A stretch of DNA of 35,245 bases from RUG11783 sp964599695. GTDB taxonomy: Bacteria; Bacillota; Clostridia; Oscillospirales; Ruminococcaceae. The notes beneath the pieces are model-generated. The model worked only from the letters and a program-made list of their open reading frames with translations. It did no database searches and had not been told where the DNA came from. The stretch's first letter is position 1, and every line of letters starts with the position of its first letter. The DNA lies in contig CAZRGP010000027.1 in NCBI GenBank assembly GCA_964599695.1, positions 1 to 35,245 on the forward strand, given 5' to 3'. Shown piece after piece: positions 23,742 to 31,503 of the stretch. Made by a program: the position numbers and the translations under genes.

Positions 23742-23998
23742 TGGAAGAACGCAATCTTCGTAAGACACGTATTGGTCGTGTCGTCAGCAATAAGATGGAC
23801 AAGACCATCGTTGTTGCAATTGAGGACTCTTACAGACACCCTCTCTACAAGAAAATCATTCGCCGCACCGTAAAGTTCAAGGCTCATGATGAGAACAATG
23901 AATGCAATATCGGCGATCGTGTAATGATCATGGAGACACGTCCTTTATCCAAGGATAAGAGATGGCGCCTCGTACAAATCGTTGAAAAGGCTAAATAA
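23741..23998 (+). CDS. rpsQ: 30S ribosomal protein S17
   Basis: The 85-residue OB-fold protein binds 16S rRNA early in 30S assembly. RKTRIGRVVSNKMDKTIVVAIE, HPLYKKIIRRTVKFKAHDE and GDRVMIMETRPLSKDKRWRLV are family signatures. GGGAGGA precedes the start. Confidence 0.98.
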   Translation: MEERNLRKTRIGRVVSNKMDKTIVVAIEDSYRHPLYKKIIRRTVKFKAHDENNECNIGDRVMIMETRPLSKDKRWRLVQIVEKAK

Positions 23999-24016
23999 TT
24001 AAAGGAGGACGCTTCT

Positions 24017-24385
24017 GTGGTACAGATGCAAACCTACCTCAAGGTTGCCGATAATACCGGTGCGAAGGAGATAATGTGCATTCGTGTTTTAGGAGGCACC
24101 CGTCGGAGGTACGCCAATATTGGCGATGTGATCGTAGCCTCTGTTAAAAAGGCTACCCCGGGCGGCACCGTTAAAAAGGGTGACGTCGTAAAAGCAGTCA
24201 TCGTGCGCAGCAAAAAAGGTCTGCGCCGTGAAGACGGCAGTTATATTCGTTTTGATGAAAATGCAGCAGTTATTATCAACGCGGACAAGAACCCCGTTGG
24301 AACTCGTATTTTCGGACCTGTTGCCAGAGAGCTTCGTGATAAAGACTATCTGAAGATCGCTTCTCTCGCACCAGAAGTACTTTGA
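24017..24385 (+). CDS. rplN: 50S ribosomal protein L14
   Basis: The 122-residue L14 contacts the 30S and is the docking site of the silencing factor RsfS. Start is GTG at 24017: the product then begins MVQMQTYLKVADNTGAKE, matching the family's usual MIQxxTxLKVADNTGAKE, and AAAGGAGGA is well placed. KKGDVVKAVIVRSKKGLRR and GTRIFGPVARELR are intact. Confidence 0.97.
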   Translation: MVQMQTYLKVADNTGAKEIMCIRVLGGTRRRYANIGDVIVASVKKATPGGTVKKGDVVKAVIVRSKKGLRREDGSYIRFDENAAVIINADKNPVGTRIFGPVARELRDKDYLKIASLAPEVL

Positions 24386-24400
24386 TCGGGAGGTATCGTG

Positions 24401-24709
24401 ATGAATAGAATTCAAACTGGTGATACCGTCGTGATCATTACCGGACGTGATCGTGGTAATACAGGAAAGGTTCTTGAATATTCTCCTTCTGAGAAGAAGG
24501 TCATCGTTGAGGGCCAGAACCTGGTAACCAAGCATATCAAACCCCGTAGGCAGGGAGAGGCCGGCGGCGTCGTTAAGGCGGAAGCTCCGCTTTATGATTC
24601 CAAGGTCATGCCTGTTTGCCCGCATTGCAACAAAGGCACACGCGTTGGTTTCGTCGAGAAAGACGGAAAGAAAGTCCGCGTCTGCAAACGTTGCGGCGAA
24701 ACGTTTTAA
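24401..24709 (+). CDS. rplX: 50S ribosomal protein L24, zinc-ribbon form
   Basis: The 102-residue assembly-initiator protein has an N-terminal KOW motif (GDTVVIITGRDRGNTGKVLEY) and a C-terminal zinc ribbon made by two CxxC knuckles (CPHC and CKRC) that B. subtilis L24 lacks. GTG at 24398 directly precedes ATG 24401; GGGAGG is 7 nt from the ATG and only 4 from the GTG, so I choose the ATG. Confidence 0.96.
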   Translation: MNRIQTGDTVVIITGRDRGNTGKVLEYSPSEKKVIVEGQNLVTKHIKPRRQGEAGGVVKAEAPLYDSKVMPVCPHCNKGTRVGFVEKDGKKVRVCKRCGETF

Positions 24710-24730
24710 GTAGGAAAGGAGTAAGAGAAA

Positions 24731-25270
24731 ATGCCGAGACTGAAAGACCAGTACGTCAAAGATGTCGCACCTGCTCTTATGAAAAAGTATTCCTACAAGA
24801 GCACAATGCAGATTCCGCGTCTCGAGAAGGTTGTTATCAACTGCGGATGCGGTGATGCAAAAGAGAATCCGAAGATCATGGACGCTGTTCTCAGCGACCT
24901 GAGCAAGATCACCGGACAGAAAGCAGTTATCTGCAAATCCAAAAAATCTGTAGCAAACTTCAAGCTTCGTGAAGGAATGCCCGTAGGAGCTAAGGTCACA
25001 CTGCGCGGAGACCGTATGTGGGAGTTCATTGACAGACTCTTCAACGTCGCTCTTCCCCGTGTACGTGACTTCCGCGGAATTTCCGGAGACAGCTTCGACG
25101 GCCGTGGAAATTATTCCCTCGGACTGAAAGAGCAGTTGATCTTCCCTGAGATTGACTACGATAAGATCGATGCCGTTCGTGGAATGGACATCTGCTTTGT
25201 AACAACTGCTACAACAGATGAAGAAGCTAAAACTTTGCTGGCTGCACTCGGTGCACCGTTTGCAGGCTAA
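24731..25270 (+). CDS. rplE: 50S ribosomal protein L5
   Basis: The 179-residue L5 binds 5S rRNA and contacts P-site tRNA. IPRLEKVVINCGCGDAKENPK, ITGQKAVICKSKKSVANFKLREGMPVGAKVTLRGDRMWEF and the FPEIDYDKID motif are as expected. AAAGGAG precedes the ATG. Confidence 0.98.
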   Translation: MPRLKDQYVKDVAPALMKKYSYKSTMQIPRLEKVVINCGCGDAKENPKIMDAVLSDLSKITGQKAVICKSKKSVANFKLREGMPVGAKVTLRGDRMWEFIDRLFNVALPRVRDFRGISGDSFDGRGNYSLGLKEQLIFPEIDYDKIDAVRGMDICFVTTATTDEEAKTLLAALGAPFAG

Positions 25271-25283
25271 GGGGAGGATTACA

Positions 25284-25469
25284 ATGGCAAAAACTAGTCT
25301 TAAGAATAAGCAGAAAGCAGTCCAGAAGTTCACAACACGTGAATACAACAGATGCAAGATCTGCGGTCGTCCCCATGCATATCTTCGTAAATACGGAATC
25401 TGCCGTATTTGCTTCAGGAACCTCGCATACGCCGGTCAGATTCCTGGCGTAAAGAAAGCTAGTTGGTAA
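25284..25469 (+). CDS. rpsZ: 30S ribosomal protein S14, zinc-binding short type
   Basis: The 61-residue type Z S14 carries the zinc site Cys24, Cys27, Cys40 and Cys43 (CKIC then CRIC). The longer open frame beginning at 25218 is an artefact in rplE: ATG 25284 has GGGGAGGA 7 nt upstream and gives the family start MAKTSLKNKQ. The symbol rpsN is also used. Confidence 0.97.
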   Translation: MAKTSLKNKQKAVQKFTTREYNRCKICGRPHAYLRKYGICRICFRNLAYAGQIPGVKKASW

Positions 25470-25484
25470 GAAAGGAGATTAAAG

Positions 25485-25883
25485 ATGCATATTACAGATC
25501 CTATCGCTGATTTGTTGACACGTATTCGTAATGCAAGCAGCTCAAAACATGCAACTGTTGATTGTCCCGCTTCCAACATGAAGAAAGCGATCGCCCAGAT
25601 CTTGGTAGACGAGGGTTATCTCAAGGCCATGCAGGTTACTGAGGACAACAAACAGGGTGTCATCCATATGACACTGAAGTACAATGAAGACAAAACGCCG
25701 GTTATTGCCGGATTGCGCAGGGTTTCCAAACCTGGCCTTCGCATTTATACCAGTTGCGAAAAAATGCCCAAGGTTTTGAACGGACTCGGAACAGTTATCG
25801 TTTCCACCCCCAAAGGCGTAATGACAGGCAAAAAGGCCAAGGAAATGAATCTTGGCGGCGAAGTGCTGGCATTTGTCTGGTAA
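25485..25883 (+). CDS. rpsH: 30S ribosomal protein S8
   Basis: The 132-residue S8 starts with the canonical ITDPIADLLTRIRNA and ends with the conserved STPKGVMTGKKAKEMNLGGEVLAFVW. In E. coli it represses the spc operon by binding near rplE; no matching site was recognised here. AAAGGAG precedes the ATG. Confidence 0.98.
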   Translation: MHITDPIADLLTRIRNASSSKHATVDCPASNMKKAIAQILVDEGYLKAMQVTEDNKQGVIHMTLKYNEDKTPVIAGLRRVSKPGLRIYTSCEKMPKVLNGLGTVIVSTPKGVMTGKKAKEMNLGGEVLAFVW

Positions 25884-25900
25884 TTTGAAGGGAGTAACAT

Positions 25901-26440
25901 ATGTCGAGAATTGGTAGAAAGCCGATCGTTATCCCTGCTGGTGTAGAAGTAAAAGTTGAGGATCAGTTGGTCACCGTTACCGGGCCCAAAGGAACCTTGA
26001 GCCAGAAGGTACATAATGGCATCGGTCTCGAGTTGGAAGGTAACGTATTGACCGTTACACGTCCTAATGATGATAGGGAATACCGTTCGCTTCATGGTCT
26101 GACGCGAACCCTTATCAACAACATGATTGTTGGGGTTACACAAGGTTTCACCAAGGAGCTGGAGATCTCCGGTGTCGGTTATCGTGCCGCAAAACAGGGG
26201 AACGAACTTACTCTGAACCTTGGATACAGCAATCCTGTCAAAGTGTTGGATACAGATCTTGTTCAGACAGAGTCTCCGAACCCTGCATCCATCATCGTAA
26301 AAGGTATCGATAAACAGGCTGTTGGCCAGTTTGCGGCTGAGATTCGTGCGATCCGTCCTCCGGAACCCTACAAAGGTAAGGGAATCCATTACAAGGGCGA
26401 GTACATCATCCGCAAAGAAGGCAAAGCTGGTAAAGCTTAA
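25901..26440 (+). CDS. rplF: 50S ribosomal protein L6
   Basis: The 179-residue protein has two L6 repeats. SRIGRKPIVIPAGVEV opens repeat 1, and GVGYRAAKQGNELTLNLGYSNPV opens repeat 2; the signature PEPYKGKGIHYKGEYIIRKEGKAGKA closes it. It sits near the sarcin-ricin loop. GAAGGGAG is the ribosome site. Confidence 0.98.
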   Translation: MSRIGRKPIVIPAGVEVKVEDQLVTVTGPKGTLSQKVHNGIGLELEGNVLTVTRPNDDREYRSLHGLTRTLINNMIVGVTQGFTKELEISGVGYRAAKQGNELTLNLGYSNPVKVLDTDLVQTESPNPASIIVKGIDKQAVGQFAAEIRAIRPPEPYKGKGIHYKGEYIIRKEGKAGKA

Positions 26441-26460
26441 GAAAGGAGAGAATACGCATT

Positions 26461-26820
26461 ATGGTATCAAAGAAAGACAGCAACAAGCAGCGTCTTCTGC
26501 GGCATAAGAGAGTCCGTAGTAAGATCGCTGGAACAACAGATTGCCCGCGCCTTGATGTATTTCGCTCCAATAAGCATATCTACGCTCAGGTAATCGATGA
26601 CTCCACAGGTAAGACCCTTTGCTCCGCTTCCACAGTGGAAAAAGCATTTGAGGGCTACGGTGGAAATAAAGAAGCAGCATCTGCAGTAGGCAAGACCATT
26701 GCCGAGAGATGCCTTGCATTGGGAATTAAGAACGTTGTATTCGATCGTGGCGGATATATTTATCATGGTCGTGTGCAGGCTCTTGCTGAGGGTGCCCGTG
26801 AGGGTGGACTCGACTTTTAA
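26461..26820 (+). CDS. rplR: 50S ribosomal protein L18
   Basis: The 119-residue 5S rRNA-binding protein has RLLRHKRVRSKIAGTTDCPRLDVFRSNKHIYAQVIDD and VFDRGGYIYHGRVQALAEGAREGGLDF, all typical. GAAAGGAGAG precedes the ATG. Confidence 0.98.
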   Translation: MVSKKDSNKQRLLRHKRVRSKIAGTTDCPRLDVFRSNKHIYAQVIDDSTGKTLCSASTVEKAFEGYGGNKEAASAVGKTIAERCLALGIKNVVFDRGGYIYHGRVQALAEGAREGGLDF

Positions 26821-26835
26821 TAGGAGGATAAGGAA

Positions 26836-27336
26836 TTGGAAAGAATCGATGCTTCAACTCTTGACCTTCAAGAAAAGGTCGTTTCCATTAACCGTGTAAG
26901 CAAGACGGTTAAGGGCGGCAGAATCATGAAATTTGCCGCATTGGTAGTTGTTGGTGACGGAAACGGTGTTATCGGTTTCGGAACCGGAAAAGCAGCTGAA
27001 GTTCCGGAAGCTATCCGCAAAGGAACAGAGGATGCGAAGAAGAACCTGGTCCGTATCGCAAAGCGCGGAACCACAGTTCCTCATGAGACTATCGGAAAAT
27101 TCGGCGCAACACGCGTCATGATCAAACCGGCTCCCACCGGAACCGGCGTCATCGCTGGCGGCGCAGTACGTGCTGTCATGGAAGCTGCAGGCATTTCTGA
27201 CGTTAGGACGAAGTCCCTTCGTTCCAACAACCCCTTCAATGTTGTTCCCGCAACATTTGCAGGATTGCAGTCTATGATGTCTGCCCAGGACATTGCTGCT
27301 AAGCGCGGCAAGACCGTAAAAGAAATCGTTGGCTAA
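26836..27336 (+). CDS. rpsE: 30S ribosomal protein S5
   Basis: The 166-residue S5 affects fidelity and lines the mRNA entry site. It starts at TTG 26836: MERIDASTLDLQEKVVSINRVSKTVKGGR matches the family register and TAGGAGGA lies upstream, while the next ATG would delete the conserved N-terminus. The spectinomycin-loop region VSKTVKGGRIMKFAALVVVGD is intact. Confidence 0.96.
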   Translation: MERIDASTLDLQEKVVSINRVSKTVKGGRIMKFAALVVVGDGNGVIGFGTGKAAEVPEAIRKGTEDAKKNLVRIAKRGTTVPHETIGKFGATRVMIKPAPTGTGVIAGGAVRAVMEAAGISDVRTKSLRSNNPFNVVPATFAGLQSMMSAQDIAAKRGKTVKEIVG

Positions 27337-27346
27337 GGAGGTTTTT

Positions 27347-27673
27347 ATGGCTACTAAGAAAGAAACTGCTGCTGCAGCGGAAGAAGTCCAGGCCGTAGAA
27401 GAAAAGAAACCTGCTGCCAAGAAGACTACAAAAGCTACCAAAGCAGAGGATACAACTGCTGCCAAAAAGACAACAAAGAAAACAACAAAGAAAAAAGAAA
27501 AGACTTTGACAATTAAACTGGTCCACAGTGCTGCTCATCGTCTTGACAAACAGATCGCTACCTGCAAGTCTCTCGGGCTTAAGAAGATCGGTGATGTCAC
27601 TGTTCAGCCTGACAATGCCGCGACAAGAGGCAAACTCGCAAGGATCGCGCATCTGGTAGAAGTTACAGAATAA
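27347..27673 (+). CDS. rpmD: 50S ribosomal protein L30 with a Lys/Ala/Thr-rich N-terminal extension
   Basis: The C-terminal 58 residues are ordinary L30 (TLTIKLVHSAAHRLDKQIATCKSLGLKKIGDV, NAATRGKLARIAHLVEV). Before it lie 50 residues of low complexity, about 15 Lys, 12 Ala and 11 Thr with no aromatic residue, resembling histone H1-like tails (KPAAKKTTKATK, AAKKTTKKTTKKK). Bacterial L30 is usually about 60 residues. ATG 27347 has an excellent AAGGAGG 6 nt before it; another in-frame ATG six codons earlier lies over that site. No good start is visible at the core boundary, so the extension is probably translated. Confidence 0.93.
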   Translation: MATKKETAAAAEEVQAVEEKKPAAKKTTKATKAEDTTAAKKTTKKTTKKKEKTLTIKLVHSAAHRLDKQIATCKSLGLKKIGDVTVQPDNAATRGKLARIAHLVEVTE

Positions 27674-27688
27674 GGGGGAGCCACAGCT

Positions 27689-28123
27689 ATGATGATTCAC
27701 GAATTACAGCCCGCAGCTGGTTCCAACAAAGACAAGAAGCGCAAGGGCCGTGGTCCTGCTTCTGGAAATGGAAAGACTGCTGGTTACGGCCACAAGGGAC
27801 AGCTTGCTCGTTCCGGCCACAAAGGTGCATACTTCGAGGGCGGTCAGCTTCCTCTCGTCAGAAGGATTCCTAAGCGCGGATTTACAAACATTTTCCGCAT
27901 CGAGTACGATGTAGTGAATGTTTCCGAGCTGAATCGTTTTGAAGATGGTTCAACTGTTACCCACTATGATCTTCGCGAGGCTGGCCTTGTCGGCAAGAAG
28001 AACGCGATCAAGATCCTCGGTGACGGCGAACTTACTAAAAAGCTGAATGTAGAAGCGGACAAATTCACTGCTTCTGCAAAGGAGAAGATTGAAAAAGCCG
28101 GAGGCACGGCTAAGGAGGTATGA
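27689..28123 (+). CDS. rplO: 50S ribosomal protein L15
   Basis: The 144-residue late assembly protein has IHELQPAAGSNKDKKRKGRG, SGNGKTAGYGHKGQLARSG and the signature FEGGQLPLVRRIPKRGF. Two ATGs are adjacent (27689, 27692); GGGGGAG favours the first. The end overlaps the region before secY, whose ribosome site is in the last rplO codons. Confidence 0.97.
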   Translation: MMIHELQPAAGSNKDKKRKGRGPASGNGKTAGYGHKGQLARSGHKGAYFEGGQLPLVRRIPKRGFTNIFRIEYDVVNVSELNRFEDGSTVTHYDLREAGLVGKKNAIKILGDGELTKKLNVEADKFTASAKEKIEKAGGTAKEV

Positions 28124-28125
28124 CG

Positions 28126-29448
28126 ATGTTCCAAACCTTTAAAAATGCTTGGAAAATCGAGGACCTTCGCAAAAGGATTATCTTTACCGCAGTGATCCTT
28201 CTTCTTTTCAGATTAGGATCAGCGGTAACGGTTCCTTTCATCAATGCGAAATTGTTGGCGGAACAATTGAATTCCAACAGCGGAACTATTTTTGGTTTCT
28301 TTGACCTGATGTCCGGCGGATCCTTCTCACAGGCTTCTGTGTTTGCGCTTGGTGTCTCTCCGTACATCAACTCTTCAATCATAGTTCAGTTGCTGCAGGT
28401 CGTATTCCCGTCTCTTGAGAGATTATCTAGAGAAGGTGAAGAGGGCAGAAGAAAATTGACGAGGATTACTCGTTATACTGCTGTCGGACTTGCATGCCTG
28501 CTTGCTTTGATGTATTATTTACTGGCTAAGAGAACGGGTGCTCTCGTTTATACCGAGGGTTTCGCAGGAGTCTTCTCGGCAATCGTCATTATTGTGTCTT
28601 TTGCTGCTGGAGCAATGCTCCTTCTCTGGCTTGGTGAACAGATCGACGCGAAGGGAATTGGTAGTGGTATCTCACTGATCATTTTCACTGGTATTATTGC
28701 GAACTCGGTTAGCTTGATTCCAGCTTTGATCCAGTATTTCCAGCTCGCGACCGGCACATTTACTTACGGCGGAGTTACCTTCGGAGCAGAACCGAAGTAT
28801 TTCGTTCTTGTTCCGCTGGTGATCCTGATTTTCTTTGCGATGTTCGTGCTCATCGTAGTTACGAATGCTGCTGAGAGAAGGATCCCCGTTCAGTATGCGA
28901 AGCGTGTCGTCGGACGCAAGATGTACGGCGGTCAGAGCAGCTACATTCCGGTTAAAGTAAATATGTCTGGCGTAATGCCTGTCATCTTTGCTTCTTCACT
29001 TCTTTCGATTCCGGCTACCATTAAGGATATGTTCGGAATCACAGGCGGATGGGGGACTTTCCTCGGCTGGTTCAGCACTGAGAACTGGGGCTATGCTGTT
29101 TTGTATGCATTGCTGATCGTTGCATTCAACTACTTCTATGTTGCGATTCAGTACAATCCTGTTCAGATCGCGAACGACCTTCGCAAGAATTCCGGAGCAA
29201 TTCCTGGAATTCGTCCCGGACAGCCCACATCGCAGTTTATTTCTAAGGTCATCAATAAAATAACAATTATTGGTGCTGTGTTCCTGGTTATCATCGCAAT
29301 TCTTCCTATCGTCCTGGCGAAAGCTACAGGAATCCGCATCGCCCTCGGCGGAACTTCGATTCTGATCGTTGTTGGCGTTGCACTTGAGATTTCTCAGACG
29401 TTGGAAAGCTACATGCTGATGCGCCATCACAAAGGATTCTTAGAGTAA
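28126..29448 (+). CDS. secY: protein translocase subunit SecY
   Basis: The 440-residue membrane protein is the channel of the Sec translocon and has about ten transmembrane helices. MFQTFKNAWKIEDLRKRIIFT is the canonical start. The plug region after FDLMSGGSFSQASVFALGVSPYINSSIIVQLL and the cytosolic loop RRIPVQYAKRVVGRKMYGGQSSYIPVKVN are clear. An ATG two codons earlier overlaps the rplO stop but is only 1 nt from AAGGAGG; ATG 28126 is 7 nt away and is preferred. Confidence 0.97.
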   Translation: MFQTFKNAWKIEDLRKRIIFTAVILLLFRLGSAVTVPFINAKLLAEQLNSNSGTIFGFFDLMSGGSFSQASVFALGVSPYINSSIIVQLLQVVFPSLERLSREGEEGRRKLTRITRYTAVGLACLLALMYYLLAKRTGALVYTEGFAGVFSAIVIIVSFAAGAMLLLWLGEQIDAKGIGSGISLIIFTGIIANSVSLIPALIQYFQLATGTFTYGGVTFGAEPKYFVLVPLVILIFFAMFVLIVVTNAAERRIPVQYAKRVVGRKMYGGQSSYIPVKVNMSGVMPVIFASSLLSIPATIKDMFGITGGWGTFLGWFSTENWGYAVLYALLIVAFNYFYVAIQYNPVQIANDLRKNSGAIPGIRPGQPTSQFISKVINKITIIGAVFLVIIAILPIVLAKATGIRIALGGTSILIVVGVALEISQTLESYMLMRHHKGFLE

Positions 29449-29453
29449 TTAAA

Positions 29454-30095
29454 ATGAAAAAACTGATTTTGTTAGGTGCCCCAGGCGCCGGTAAAGGTAC
29501 CCAAGCTGAGAGAATCAGCGATTTGTTAGGCATCCCAATTATCAGTACTGGAAACATCCTCAAAAAGGCCATAAGGGAGGGAACTCCCCTTGGCCTTGAG
29601 GCTGCGTCCTTTATCAATTCAGGTGCTCTGGTCCCTGATGCTACCATAATCGGTATCGTTAAAGAACGTTTGTCACATGACGATTGTGCGAACGGATATA
29701 TTCTTGACGGTGTTCCGAGGACGATAGTTCAGGCTGAAGCGCTCGAGAAGATGGGTGTGGAAGTCACCGATGTTATTTCTCTTGAAGTTCCGGATGAACT
29801 GATTGAAGAGAGAATGACGGGGCGTGTTATTTGTTCTAAGTGCGGCAGTTCCTATCACAAAGTTACATTGAAGCCCGCTAAAGAAGGTGTATGTGACAGA
29901 TGTGGCAGTGAGCTGGTCACCAGAAAGGATGACACTCCAGAAGTGGTAAAAGCCCGTCTGGAGACATACCACCAGACCACAGAACCTTTGAAGGATTATT
30001 ATGCAAAAAAAGGCCTGCTGGTTGAGATTGAGGGCGTTGGGGACGTTTCGGAGATTACCGAACGTATCATGAACGTTCTTAAGGAGAAGGTATGA
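29454..30095 (+). CDS. adk: adenylate kinase, zinc-lid type
   Basis: The 213-residue enzyme interconverts AMP and ATP with two ADP. The P-loop GAPGAGKGTQ is at 7-16. The long lid carries four cysteines (CSKC, CDRC) for zinc. Two AMP-site motifs differ from the textbook: STGNILKK where many have STGDMLRA, so the arginine equivalent to E. coli Arg36 is Lys, and GVPRT instead of GFPRT. The distance to secY is only 5 bp and no strong ribosome site is seen. It overlaps map by 4 bp. Confidence 0.96.
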   Translation: MKKLILLGAPGAGKGTQAERISDLLGIPIISTGNILKKAIREGTPLGLEAASFINSGALVPDATIIGIVKERLSHDDCANGYILDGVPRTIVQAEALEKMGVEVTDVISLEVPDELIEERMTGRVICSKCGSSYHKVTLKPAKEGVCDRCGSELVTRKDDTPEVVKARLETYHQTTEPLKDYYAKKGLLVEIEGVGDVSEITERIMNVLKEKV

Positions 30096-30844
30096 TCGAA
30101 TTAAAAACCGCTAGAGAACTGGAAAAGATGAAAAAAGCTTGCCAGATCTCAGCAGAAGCAATCAAAGTTGCACAGTCAGCACTTCAAGTCGGCGTCTCCA
30201 CCGCTTACGTCGATGACAAAGTGCGGGAATATATTGTTTCGCAAGGTGCGAGACCGACCTTTTTGGGCTATGGTGGATTTCCAAAGAGTGCCTGCATTTC
30301 GGTAAATGAGGAACTCATTCACGGAATTCCATCCAAGAATAGGATCATTAAGGATGGTGACATCGTTAGCGTCGACGTCGGTGCTTTCATTGATGGATAC
30401 ACAGGTGACAACGCGGCAACCTTCGCAATTGGTAATGTATCTGAAGAAGCCAAAAGGCTTATGGCAGTTACAAAGGAAAGTTTGCTTAGGGCTGTTGAAG
30501 TCTGTGTTCCCGGAAACAGAATAGGGGATATCGGATACGCTGTACAAAGCTACGTAGAAGAAAATGGCTATTCTATTGTGAGAGACTATGTCGGCCACGG
30601 TGTAGGGAAAAAACTTCATGAAGATCCGGAAGTTCCGAACTTCGGAAAACCGGGACATGGAGCGCGGTTAGTTCCTGGAATGACGATTGCCATTGAACCA
30701 ATGGTCAATCTGGGAAGACCCGAAGTCGAGGTACTGGCGAATGACTGGACGGTCGTTACCAAGGATCGACAGCTTTCGGCGCACTTCGAATACTCAGTTG
30801 CGATTACCGACAAGGGTCCTGTTGTCCTTACACAATGGGGCTGA
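30092..30844 (+). CDS. map: type I methionine aminopeptidase
   Basis: The 250-residue metalloenzyme removes initiator methionine. All five metal ligands are in place: two Asp in SVDVGAFIDGYTGDNAATF, His in GHGVGKKLHEDPEVPNFG, Glu in AIEPMVNLG and Glu in HFEYSVAITDKG; the substrate His is in IHGIPS. There is no N-terminal SH3/zinc extension. Its start is in the adk stop (overlap) with AAGGAGAAGG upstream. Confidence 0.97.
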   Translation: MIELKTARELEKMKKACQISAEAIKVAQSALQVGVSTAYVDDKVREYIVSQGARPTFLGYGGFPKSACISVNEELIHGIPSKNRIIKDGDIVSVDVGAFIDGYTGDNAATFAIGNVSEEAKRLMAVTKESLLRAVEVCVPGNRIGDIGYAVQSYVEENGYSIVRDYVGHGVGKKLHEDPEVPNFGKPGHGARLVPGMTIAIEPMVNLGRPEVEVLANDWTVVTKDRQLSAHFEYSVAITDKGPVVLTQWG

Positions 30845-30854
30845 GGAAGTAACT

Positions 30855-31121
30855 GTGGAAATCATTCGTGGAACAGTGATCAGGAGCAAAGCAGGACATG
30901 ATAAAGGAAGATTTTACGTCGTCCTTGATATTCTTGGCAGAATGATCCTGGTTGCTGATGGGAGTTCCAGAACTATCTGTAATCCCAAAAGAAAGAATAT
31001 GATCCATGTCTCAGCGACAAGGACTGTGTTGTCTGAGGAGATGCTGGATCATGATGAATCAATTCGTAATGCATTGAAACGTTTTGATTTACAACCGTCT
31101 GAAGGAGTAGTAAATGTCTAA
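30855..31121 (+). CDS. KOW-domain RNA-binding protein (L14e-like)
   Basis: The 88-residue basic-to-acidic protein starts at GTG 30855 with AGGAAG 5 nt upstream, overlapping the map stop. Its N-terminal 45 residues form a KOW motif (IIRGTVIRSKAGHDKGRFYVVL, then a strand pair) of the type in eukaryotic/archaeal L14e and the Firmicute proteins at this locus. The C-terminus (SEEMLDHDESIRNALKRFD) looks helical. A much longer open frame from 30687 lies inside map and is rejected. Function is not established; ribosome or translation association is inferred from fold and operon. It overlaps infA by 8 bp. Confidence 0.88.
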   Translation: MEIIRGTVIRSKAGHDKGRFYVVLDILGRMILVADGSSRTICNPKRKNMIHVSATRTVLSEEMLDHDESIRNALKRFDLQPSEGVVNV

Positions 31122-31332
31122 AGCCGATGTATTAGAAGTAGAAGGTATTGTCAAAGAAGTATTGCCAAATGCTACTTTTAAAGTCGAACTTCAGAACGGG
31201 CACATAATCGACGCCCATATCTCCGGAAAACTGCGTATGAATTACATTCGTATTCTGGTAGGAGATAAGGTAACGCTCGAGATGTCGCCTTACGATCTTA
31301 CAAAAGGTCGTATCACCTGGCGTACCAAGTAG
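31114..31332 (+). CDS. infA: translation initiation factor IF-1
   Basis: The 72-residue OB-fold factor binds the 30S A site. KADVLEVEGIVKEVLPNATFKVELQNGHIIDAHISGKLRMNYIRILVGDKVTLEMSPYDLTKGRITWR is almost the family consensus in segments. GAAGGAG lies within the KOW gene end. Confidence 0.98.
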   Translation: MSKADVLEVEGIVKEVLPNATFKVELQNGHIIDAHISGKLRMNYIRILVGDKVTLEMSPYDLTKGRITWRTK

Positions 31333-31358
31333 ACGCCGTATTAATGGAGGATTCACTA

Positions 31359-31472
31359 ATGAAGGTAAGACCTTCCGTAAAACCCATGTGCGAGAAGTGC
31401 AGAGTGATTAAGCGCCATGGCAAAGTCATGGTGATCTGCCCCAATCCCACTCATAAGCAGCGTCAGGGTTAA
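31359..31472 (+). CDS. rpmJ: 50S ribosomal protein L36, zinc form
   Basis: This 37-residue gene is easily missed because of its length. It reads MKVRPSVKPMCEKCRVIKRH and then GKVMVICPNPTHKQRQG. Cys11, Cys14, Cys27 and His32 make the zinc site of the C+ form. TGGAGGA lies 7 nt upstream. It lies between infA and rpsM, its standard position. Confidence 0.97.
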   Translation: MKVRPSVKPMCEKCRVIKRHGKVMVICPNPTHKQRQG

Positions 31473-31503
31473 TGGACGCTCAACAATAACGGAGGAATTC
31501 TAA

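Noticed and set aside
24089..25357. 422-codon open frame on the minus strand
   Set aside because: It is antisense to rplN, rplX, rplE and rpsZ and is a by-product of their codon use. It shows no family resemblance.
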